NCBI GenBank assembly: GCA_964549335.1
Contig: CAZJUQ010000027.1
Span: forward strand, 62,001 to 126,000
DNA length: 64,000 nucleotides
Direction of reading: 5' to 3'
Source of the DNA: Sulfidibacterium sp964549335
Lineage (GTDB): Bacteria; Bacteroidota; Bacteroidia; Bacteroidales; F082
Below, one piece after another: positions 57,797-64,000 of the stretch (the first letter of the stretch is position 1; each line of letters starts with the position of its first letter). A model generated the notes under the pieces. The model worked only from the letters and a program-made list of their open reading frames with translations, was not told the origin of the DNA and ran no database searches. A program made the translations under genes and the position numbers.

Positions 57797-59254
57797 ATGA
57801 AAAGAGTAATTATCATTTTCCTGTTTTCCTTTATTGCGTTTTCAACCCAGTCAAAAACGTTAAGGGCATACATGTCGTACTCGGTTTTTAACAATCCCGG
57901 AGGCACCCCCTACATAGAGACCTATCTTACCATTCAATCGAACAGTTTGAACTTTGTCAAAACCGGAAACGGGAAATACAGCGGCAGCGTATTTGTCGAA
58001 ATACTTTTTCATAAAGCCTCCGACAGCACCATTGTTAATTTTAACAAATATGCCCTACATATGCCCGAAACCTCCGATACAAACGGCATAGCTTTCAACC
58101 TGCTCGATGTGCAGCGATATACGTTGTCGAAAGGAAATTACTTTTTCGAATTAAAAATAAAAGACAAGAACGGGAATGATAAGCCTTTTGTTTACTACGA
58201 AAGTTTTTCCATAAATTTCCCCGATGACCGTCCTTCATTCTCCGATATAGAATTGATAGGCGACTATTCGAAAAGTAACGACACTTCCATACTTGTAAAA
58301 AACGGTTACAAATTGATACCGTATATTTTTTCCTATTTTCCGCAATCGGTTTCCACATTGGACTACTATCTGGAGTTTTATCCGGGCACAACGGCAACGG
58401 ATAAATACTTAATAGTATTTTTTATAAGACCTTTCGAGATAGACAACAAGCTTGAAAAATATATCCATTACAAAAAAATAGAGACGAACGGGGTAAAGGT
58501 TTTGTTGAACAGCATGGATATTTCAACACTTCCTTCGGGCAATTACTATTTGGTGGTAGAGGCCCGCGACCAACATAACAATTTAATAGCTTCAAAAAGG
58601 CTCTTTTTTCAAAGAAGCAACCCCGCAGCATCACAAGAGATTTACAAGACCTTTTTTGCCGACGCCAAAAACACATTTGCGGGACAAATAACCAACCGCG
58701 ACACTCTTGTTCAATACATAAAATATTTATATCCCATTTCGACGGAGATGGAGAGGGTTTTTGCCGAGTCGCAAATCAAAACGGCCGACATTGCCCAGTT
58801 GCAAAACTATTTTTACGGTTTTTGGCTTAAACGCGACAAAATTCATCCGCTATTGAAGTGGTTGAAATACAAAGAACTTGTGGATCAGGTTAATCACGAT
58901 TTTACAACAACTGCTTACAAAGGATACGAGACCGACCGCGGGAGGGTATATTTGCAATACGGACCTCCAAACGTTATGACGAAAAGTTATCACGAACCCG
59001 CCGCTTATCCGTACGAAATTTGGCACTATTACAAACTCGACAACCAGCGTAACATAAAATTCGTTTTCTATTCCAAAGATTTGGCTACAAACGATTTTCA
59101 ATTGATACATTCAAATGCAATAGGCGAACTGTCAAATTATCAATGGCAAACGTTTATATATAATCGCACTTGGAAGTATAACAACATTGATAACACACAG
59201 CCGCCCGATGCGTGGGGAAATCAAGCCAGCGACTATTATTATCATCCGAGGTAA
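57797..59254 (+). CDS. GWxTD domain-containing exported protein
   Basis: A 485-residue protein with a signal peptide (MKRVIIIFLFSFIAFSTQS). The N-terminal 270 residues are strand-rich, and the C-terminal half has the GWxTD-family features: FYGFWLKRDK in place of the GWxTD core, then YKGYETDRGRVYLQYGPPNVMTKSYHEPAAYPYEIWHYY and KFVFYSKDLATNDFQLIHSNAIGE. The family is frequent in Bacteroidota and Acidobacteria, with unknown function and often one per genome near envelope genes. Note that the name-giving GWxTD itself is not conserved here. Confidence 0.82.
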   Translation: MKRVIIIFLFSFIAFSTQSKTLRAYMSYSVFNNPGGTPYIETYLTIQSNSLNFVKTGNGKYSGSVFVEILFHKASDSTIVNFNKYALHMPETSDTNGIAFNLLDVQRYTLSKGNYFFELKIKDKNGNDKPFVYYESFSINFPDDRPSFSDIELIGDYSKSNDTSILVKNGYKLIPYIFSYFPQSVSTLDYYLEFYPGTTATDKYLIVFFIRPFEIDNKLEKYIHYKKIETNGVKVLLNSMDISTLPSGNYYLVVEARDQHNNLIASKRLFFQRSNPAASQEIYKTFFADAKNTFAGQITNRDTLVQYIKYLYPISTEMERVFAESQIKTADIAQLQNYFYGFWLKRDKIHPLLKWLKYKELVDQVNHDFTTTAYKGYETDRGRVYLQYGPPNVMTKSYHEPAAYPYEIWHYYKLDNQRNIKFVFYSKDLATNDFQLIHSNAIGELSNYQWQTFIYNRTWKYNNIDNTQPPDAWGNQASDYYYHPR

Positions 59255-59271
59255 TAATTGATTTTTTAAAT

Positions 59272-59279
59272 TATTTTTG
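59272..59279 (+). promoter_or_regulatory. -7 box of the GT2 gene
   Basis: TATTTTTG, 31 bp before the TTG start at 59311. Confidence 0.5.
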
Positions 59280-59310
59280 CCACCATTGTTAAAAATAAAA
59301 TTTTACCCTA

Positions 59311-60330
59311 TTGAAAAAAACGGCAGTTGTCATCCTTAATTATAACGGAAGCGAATTTTTAAAACGTTTTTTACCCGGCGTAATCGAAAAAAGTGTACAT
59401 GTAGCCGATATTATTGTTGCCGATAACAACTCCACAGACGATTCCGTTGAATTTTTGGAAAAGGAGTTCCCTCAAGTAAGAATAATAAAACTACCTGTAA
59501 ACAGAGGGTATGCAGGAGGATACAACGAAGCATTGAAGCATGTAAAAGCCGAATATTACGTATTGCTTAATTCCGATATAGAGGTAACCGACGGCTGGAT
59601 TGAAAATGTAACCGGTTTGATGGACAGCGATAAAAATATAGCCGCGTGCCAGCCCAAAATTCTTTCGTGGTACAATAAAAATTATTTTGAATATGCGGGA
59701 GCTGCCGGGGGATATATCGACAAATACGGCTATCCGTTTTGCAGAGGCAGAATTTTCCAGTCGTTAGAAGAGGATAAGGGACAATACGACGACGTTAGAG
59801 AGGTGTTTTGGGCTTCGGGGGCATGTATGTTTGTGAGGGCGGATGTTTTTCATGAACTGGGAGGTTTTGATGCGGATTTTTTTGCACATATGGAAGAGAT
59901 TGATTTTTGCTGGAGGGCAAAAAACCGGGGATACAAAATAACGGTTCAACCCGCATCGTCGGTTTACCATATAGGCGGTGGTACTTTGCCGAAAAGTTCG
60001 GCACGGAAAACCTATCTCAATTTCAGAAATAACTTCTCGCTGTTATACAAAAATATGGAAAGCGGAAGACTGTTTGTAACCTTTATCTTGCGCTTGTTTC
60101 TCGACGGGATAGCGGGAATAAAATTTTTCGTGGAGGGACATCCGGCCGATACATGGTCGGTAATAAAAGCCCATTTTTATTTTTATAAAAATATGGGGAA
60201 ACTGCATAAAAAACGCAAACAACTTCAACATAACAAAATATCTTGCATCTATAGCGGAAATATCGTTTTTGAACATTATGTTCTTCGAAAAAAGACATTT
60301 AACGACCTGCAGTCAGAAAAATTCACCTGA
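59311..60330 (+). CDS. Glycosyltransferase family 2
   Basis: A 339-residue GT-A enzyme. Motifs: AVVILNYNGSEFLKRFLPG, the nucleotide-sugar part IIVADNNSTDDS, NRGYAGGYNEAL, VLLNSDIEV (DxD-like), ASGACMFVRADVFHELGGFDADFFAHMEEIDFCWRAKNRGYKI (acceptor ED-x-D-W region) and YHIGGGTLPKSSARK. Rhamnosyl-type GT2 enzymes share this pattern, but the sugar is not certain. A hydrophobic stretch near the C-terminus (FVTFILRLFLDGIAGIKFF) may bind the membrane. TTG start at 59311; an upstream ATG in this frame is absent. Confidence 0.9.
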   Translation: MKKTAVVILNYNGSEFLKRFLPGVIEKSVHVADIIVADNNSTDDSVEFLEKEFPQVRIIKLPVNRGYAGGYNEALKHVKAEYYVLLNSDIEVTDGWIENVTGLMDSDKNIAACQPKILSWYNKNYFEYAGAAGGYIDKYGYPFCRGRIFQSLEEDKGQYDDVREVFWASGACMFVRADVFHELGGFDADFFAHMEEIDFCWRAKNRGYKITVQPASSVYHIGGGTLPKSSARKTYLNFRNNFSLLYKNMESGRLFVTFILRLFLDGIAGIKFFVEGHPADTWSVIKAHFYFYKNMGKLHKKRKQLQHNKISCIYSGNIVFEHYVLRKKTFNDLQSEKFT

Positions 60331-60375
60331 CAAACAGTCCTGCCATATATTTAGCCGGAAGGAAAATTTCATGTT

Positions 60376-61278
60376 TTACAAGTCGTGTATCAAACTTTTA
60401 TCGTCATTTTTTGAAAACTCGGGCTGTATGGTAACGTGCTCTATTCCGAACGAAGCGGCAATATTTTCAATTTCTTGAAGTTTTGCTTCAAATTCAGAAA
60501 CGGAAATGTCATTTTCAAAATCGACATGAGCCTCCATATTGGTATTGTTATCGGTAAGTTTCCACAAATGCAGATGATGAATATTTTTTACCCCTTCAAT
60601 TTTTTCAATTTTTTGTACAAGCAATTTTATGTCGATATTTTTGGGTGATGACAGCAAAATAATATCCAGAGAGGTAATAAGCAAATGCCAACCCGAATAG
60701 ATAAGATAAACCGAGATGGCAAGAGTGATAATGCCGTCAACGCCGTAGTAACCGTAAAATTTTATAATCAGCCCGCCAGCAAGTACGGCCACCGAAGTAA
60801 GCATATCGGTAAAAAGATGAAGGTAAGCCGATTTGATGTTTATACTCTCTGTTGCCTCCTTGTGCAACAAAAGAGCGCTTATGCCGTTAACGGCAATTGA
60901 TGCTACGGCAAGCCAAATTACATATCCCGCTTTTATTTCCGAAGGGTTTAAAATGCGAATAACGGCTTCGTATCCCAGATAAAAAGCTATTCCCACCAAA
61001 GTTGCCGAATTGATGAAAGCGGCAACTATTTCCGTTCTTTTCAAGCCGAAAGTATGTTTTACGGTGCTTTTTTTTGATGCCAATTTGGAGGCAATCCACG
61101 ATATCGCCAATGCAACCACATCGCTGAAGTTGTGAAGCGCATCCGAAATTAAAGCCATACTACCCGAAATAAAACCGCCGGTAATTTGAGCTACGGTAAT
61201 AGCTATATTAAGCAGTATAGAAACGGTTAACGATTTGCCTTTAAATTCTCCGTGGTTATGTCCGTTGTGGTTGCTCAT
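60376..61278 (-). CDS. Cation diffusion facilitator (Zn2+/Cd2+/Co2+ efflux)
   Basis: A 300-residue CDF exporter with six TM segments. An N-terminal His-rich segment (SNHNGHNHGE) is followed by the TM2 metal site HNFSD (His and Asp) and TM5 site HLFTD, i.e. the HxxxD/HxxxD Zn-CDF pattern. The C-terminal domain (VKNIHHLHLWKLTDNNTNMEAHVDF) is the cytoplasmic ferredoxin-like sensor. Co-transcribed with the aldehyde dehydrogenase gene upstream (6 bp gap). The exact metal is unknown, zinc most likely. Confidence 0.92.
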   Translation of the reverse strand: MSNHNGHNHGEFKGKSLTVSILLNIAITVAQITGGFISGSMALISDALHNFSDVVALAISWIASKLASKKSTVKHTFGLKRTEIVAAFINSATLVGIAFYLGYEAVIRILNPSEIKAGYVIWLAVASIAVNGISALLLHKEATESINIKSAYLHLFTDMLTSVAVLAGGLIIKFYGYYGVDGIITLAISVYLIYSGWHLLITSLDIILLSSPKNIDIKLLVQKIEKIEGVKNIHHLHLWKLTDNNTNMEAHVDFENDISVSEFEAKLQEIENIAASFGIEHVTIQPEFSKNDDKSLIHDL

Positions 61279-61284
61279 AAATAT

Positions 61285-62649
61285 TTATTTTACCCAAACG
61301 GTTTTGGCATTAACAAATTCGCGGATACCCATGTAAGAGAGTTCGCGTCCGTAGCCCGAGCGTTTGGTTCCGCCGAAAGGCAGACGGGGGTCCGATTTTG
61401 TCATTTCGTTAATAAAGACAGCTCCCGCTTCCGTCTTTTTTGCGAGCCGTTCGGCAAGGTCAATATCTCGTGTCCATATGCTTGCTCCCAAGCCGTATGG
61501 TGTATCGTTGGCAATACGTATTGCGTCGTCGGCATCCTTAGCTGCAATGACAACTGAAACGGGTCCGAATGTCTCCTGGTCGAATACGGGCATTCCGTGT
61601 CTTACATTGGTTATTAAAGTGGGTTTATAAAAGAGTGATTTTTTGTCGAGCCGGCTTCCTCCCGTGATTATTTCGGCACCCATCTCCACCGATTTATTTA
61701 CTTGATTCTCGATATTTTCAAGCAAATCGGGACGTGCCATAGGTCCCATGTCAACGGTTTCGTCCATTGGGTCACCGAGCACCATGTTTTCCAGCAGTCT
61801 TTTTTGTTCAGAGATAAATTGGTTCAACAAGGGTTCTTCAACAATAAAACGTTTTGCCGAAATACAGACCTGTCCGGCATTCAAAAACCGCGAACAGACT
61901 CCGGTTTTGCAGCTTGTATTAAATTCGGCGTCTTTTAATATTACATAGGGGTCGGAACCGCCCAATTCCATAACGCTCTTTTTGAGGTATTTGCCTGCTT
62001 GTGCCGCCACTATTGCGCCTGCACGCTGACTTCCCGTCAATGTAACGCCTTCCACGTGTGCATTGGCGATAACCTTTTCAGACAGTTCAACGGGAATAAG
62101 AAGATTGGTAAATACATTTCCGGGAAACCCCGCCTCAACAAATATCTGTTCAATTTTTATTGCCGAGCCGAAAACGTTGGGGGCATGTTTTAATACAAAG
62201 GCGTTACCCGCCATCATTGTGGGTACCGCAGCACGAAAAACCTGCCAAAAAGGAAAATTCCAAGGCATTATTCCGTAAATTATTCCCACGGGGTCGAACC
62301 GTACATAGCTTTTTGATGCTTCGGTGGCAAAAGTTTCAGGTTTCAGCATGTCCGCCGCGTTATCGGCATAGTATTCGCAAAGCCATGCGCATTTTTCTAT
62401 CTCCGCTCTCGACTCCGCTATTATTTTACCCATCTCGGCCGTTATAAGGGCGGCATAATCATCTCTGTTGCGCCGTAACAGGTTTGCCAGGTTTTTAAAC
62501 AATACCCCCCTCTGTTCAACATCCAACATCTTCCATGCGGTAAAGGCTTGGTACGATTGCTCCAATTTTTTTTCCAATTCCGCAGCATTAATATATTTGT
62601 ATTCCGCAATAACTTCTCCCGTGTACGGGTTTACTGTCGTTGTAACCAT
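61285..62649 (-). CDS. NAD(P)-dependent aldehyde dehydrogenase (succinate-semialdehyde dehydrogenase-like)
   Basis: A 454-residue ALDH superfamily enzyme. Motifs: VGIIYGIMPWNFPFWQVFRAAVPTMMAGNAFVLKHAPNV (catalytic Asn), VTLTGSQRAGAIVA, MELGGSDPYVIL (catalytic Glu), NAGQVCISAKRFIV (catalytic Cys), and PFGGTKRSGYGRELSYMGIREFVNAKTVW. It resembles GabD/Sad-type SSADH of short length, but other aldehydes are possible. A -7 box 15 bp from the ATG serves it and the CDF gene. Confidence 0.9.
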   Translation of the reverse strand: MVTTTVNPYTGEVIAEYKYINAAELEKKLEQSYQAFTAWKMLDVEQRGVLFKNLANLLRRNRDDYAALITAEMGKIIAESRAEIEKCAWLCEYYADNAADMLKPETFATEASKSYVRFDPVGIIYGIMPWNFPFWQVFRAAVPTMMAGNAFVLKHAPNVFGSAIKIEQIFVEAGFPGNVFTNLLIPVELSEKVIANAHVEGVTLTGSQRAGAIVAAQAGKYLKKSVMELGGSDPYVILKDAEFNTSCKTGVCSRFLNAGQVCISAKRFIVEEPLLNQFISEQKRLLENMVLGDPMDETVDMGPMARPDLLENIENQVNKSVEMGAEIITGGSRLDKKSLFYKPTLITNVRHGMPVFDQETFGPVSVVIAAKDADDAIRIANDTPYGLGASIWTRDIDLAERLAKKTEAGAVFINEMTKSDPRLPFGGTKRSGYGRELSYMGIREFVNAKTVWVK

Positions 62650-62664
62650 TGTTAATTTTTTTTA

Positions 62665-62672
62665 CAAAATTA
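62665..62672 (-). promoter_or_regulatory. -7 box of the ALDH-CDF transcript
   Basis: TAATTTTG on the minus strand, 15 bp before the ATG at 62649. Short leader. Confidence 0.4.
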
Positions 62673-62792
62673 AAATAAATCGGTTGCAGGTATTAATAGA
62701 CGGGATAAATTGTTTAAAGGAAAAAAAGATTAAAAACACATTATTCTAATTAAGCGGGTAGGGCTTCATAAATAAAACTCCCCTAACCCACC

Positions 62793-63506
62793 CTACCTGT
62801 TTTTAAGCAGTTCTTCAAGTTTTTCGGTATCGGTTGCGCTTATGGTAAGGGTACCGTTTTCGTCAACGGTAATTGCAATATTATATCTCGGATTGTTTTC
62901 TCCTCCAAGTTCAAAATTCATGTAAATAGCACCTTTCATAATCACTTCGCCGTATTTTTTCTCCATTTCCCTGGCGTTTTTACTCTCTTTAGTCATTGGT
63001 ATATGGGCTTTTCGCGCAATAATTTCAGCCTGTTTCATTGCTTGTTTGTATCGTCCTTTGTAAACCAGCGTAACCGAATTGTAACCCTCAATCTCGTTAT
63101 CTTCGGAAGTTACCTGCGAAAAATCTTTATCGAGCACCATACCTTCGGGTTCGGTAAGACCCAAATCTTTAGCCCATTGCGGCAATTTTACAGCAGGATG
63201 GTAGTTTGAATTACGCGCAATTTTTCTTCCGTATTTTTTATTTATTTCATTAAGCCGTTCGTGAGCCTGTGCCTGGGTTATTTTTCCCGACGCCAAATCT
63301 TTTTGCAAACTGTCCATTGCCGCTTGCATGGAATCTATTAAGTCCATTGTACGGTCAACTTTGCTTATTGTACGGTTAAAAGTACCAAGGTCCTTATTAA
63401 ACTTATGGGCTTCGCTAGGCTTTTGGTCGTCGCACGCCGTAAGTACAAGAAGAAATATCAAACCTTGTGCAACTATTGACCGGCTTATGCAAAAAATGTT
63501 TTTCAT
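62793..63506 (-). CDS. Putative lipoprotein of unknown function
   Basis: A 237-residue lipoprotein. The signal peptide (MKNIFCISRSIVAQGLIFLLVLTAC) ends at a lipobox with Cys25. The N-terminal mature part is helical (DLGTFNRTISKVDRTMDLIDSMQAAMDSLQKDLASGKITQAQA), followed by LPQWAKDLGLTEPEGMVLDKDFSQVTSE, a mixed alpha/beta region like a repeated ferredoxin-type fold (YNSVTLVYKGRYKQAMKQAEIIARKA). I do not recognise the family. The ATG at 63506 is used because an upstream TTG is part of the -7 box. Confidence 0.72.
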   Translation of the reverse strand: MKNIFCISRSIVAQGLIFLLVLTACDDQKPSEAHKFNKDLGTFNRTISKVDRTMDLIDSMQAAMDSLQKDLASGKITQAQAHERLNEINKKYGRKIARNSNYHPAVKLPQWAKDLGLTEPEGMVLDKDFSQVTSEDNEIEGYNSVTLVYKGRYKQAMKQAEIIARKAHIPMTKESKNAREMEKKYGEVIMKGAIYMNFELGGENNPRYNIAITVDENGTLTISATDTEKLEELLKNR

Positions 63507-63530
63507 TTTAAATAAATCTTTATGTTTGCC

Positions 63531-63538
63531 CAAAAATA
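63531..63538 (-). promoter_or_regulatory. -7 box of the lipoprotein gene
   Basis: TATTTTTG on the minus strand, 24 bp before the ATG at 63506. Confidence 0.5.
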
Positions 63539-63619
63539 GTGTTTTTTTTACGGGCTTAATAATAACGGCATTAAAATTAATTCACATAATATTGTAAATA
63601 AAATTGCACATAAAAATCT

Positions 63620-64000
63620 ATGTTACTTTATGCAAAAAAAATACAGGCACGTTTGATGTTAACCGTTTTTACCGTTTTGTTGCTTCCGGTGGTGTTGCAT
63701 GCCCAACAAAAAGGCGGCATTAAATCCGACGTTGAGAATTTTATTAGGACTGCCGACATACAATTCATATCGAAATATTTTAAAGGTTACACCGAAGTGG
63801 AAATTCCGGGTTTCAGCGGCGTTGTAAACCATGTTAAAGCTCAAATGTTGATAAAAGATTTTTTCAAAAACAAAAAGACAGACGATTTCAGTTTTAAAAA
63901 AGAGGAAAGCATTAACGGTTTATACTTTATAATACTTGATTTAAACCCAAATGGAAAAACCCAAAATCTTTTTATGTTATTCAAAAAAGATGGGCAAGGG
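63620..64000 (+). CDS. DUF4783 family exported protein, 3' end cut by window edge
   Basis: The frame opens at the ATG at 63620 and runs open to the right edge (127 codons visible). A signal peptide (residues 13-29 region: MLTVFTVLLLPVVLHAQ) is followed by a DUF4783 pattern: FISKYFKGYTEVEIPGFSG, VKAQMLIKDFFKNKKTDDFSFK and YFIILDLNPNG...LFMLFKKDG. The fold is NTF2-like in related families, and the role is unknown. The start may be the ATG at 63656. In other Bacteroidota such genes precede nadC. Confidence 0.78.
   Translation, partial: MLLYAKKIQARLMLTVFTVLLLPVVLHAQQKGGIKSDVENFIRTADIQFISKYFKGYTEVEIPGFSGVVNHVKAQMLIKDFFKNKKTDDFSFKKEESINGLYFIILDLNPNGKTQNLFMLFKKDGQG

Noticed and set aside
62649..62667. 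Rex-like sequence TTGTTAATTTTTTTTACAA at the aldehyde dehydrogenase start
   Set aside because: The spacing is 5 bp instead of 4 and the right half-site is TTTACAA; it overlaps the start codon and a T-tract, so a chance resemblance is likely.
62755..62800. GGTAGGG / CCCTACC repeat after the lipoprotein gene
   Set aside because: The loop is nearly 30 nt and there is no U-run, so it is not a credible terminator.
1..64000. CRISPR array, insertion sequence, prophage or integron
   Set aside because: No direct-repeat/spacer pattern, transposase, integrase or attachment site was seen; gene content and base use look uniformly chromosomal.

Overview
The window is a gene-dense chromosomal segment (57 protein genes and one tRNA recognised) of a member of the Bacteroidota, most likely an anaerobic or fermentative Bacteroidales/Marinilabiliales-type organism. 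Evidence: promoters carry the Bacteroidota sigma-ABfr -7 element TAnnTTTG instead of a classical -10 box, start codons lack Shine-Dalgarno sequences and sit in A-rich leaders, and lineage-typical genes are present (GldH, a type IX secretion C-terminal sorting domain, GWxTD protein, DUF3276, DUF4834, DUF5683, DUF4783, TIGR02757/DUF2400, a serine-palmitoyltransferase-like enzyme).

Layout. 1-2.0 kb: a truncated Nramp metal transporter divergent from the NADH/NAD+-sensing repressor Rex. 2-9 kb: an EEP-family membrane protein, a type IX secreted protein coupled to queE, aat with a class III aminotransferase, a DUF4395 protein, and menC. 9-12 kb: citrate lyase encoded as citF plus a single gene fusing the acyl-carrier subunit (CitD) to CitE. 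12-23 kb: PBP1A, gldH, fabG and a tandem of three histidine kinases with no DNA-binding output regulator. 23-32 kb: small genes (crcB, DUF493), a glycosyltransferase, YfhO, rpmH, pepD and an MFS carrier. 32-36 kb: rsmG, a K+-channel-like protein, NhaC and an AGCS Na+/amino-acid symporter, probably one Na+/K+ transport operon. 36.8-44.9 kb: an NAD(H)-linked [NiFe] hydrogenase locus. 45-64 kb: housekeeping and envelope genes, including a sphingolipid-type synthase, tRNA-Ser(CGA), a TPP-riboswitch-controlled TonB receptor, parAB, an E2 acyltransferase, GT2, a CDF transporter and an aldehyde dehydrogenase.

Most interesting unit. The hydrogenase locus hoxFUYH-protease-DHOD-like (minus strand) is divergent from hypC and a hypD-like gene. 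Two 18-bp inverted repeats of Rex-operator type bracket the -7 box of the hox promoter, and a third lies in the rex/mntH intergenic region, so Rex probably ties H2 metabolism to the NADH/NAD+ ratio. The HypD homologue has lost the cysteine known to be essential in HypD (CGGHTH has become SGNHYR) and the other active-site motifs, yet keeps the CxxC pair and the C-terminal iron-sulphur cysteines. The NuoE-like domain of HoxF lacks two of four [2Fe-2S] ligands. A new-looking zinc-ribbon protein overlaps the hypD-like gene convergently, and a DHOD-like flavoprotein of unknown role ends the hox operon. No hypA, hypB, hypE or hypF is in the window.

No CRISPR array, insertion sequence, prophage or rRNA operon was seen.
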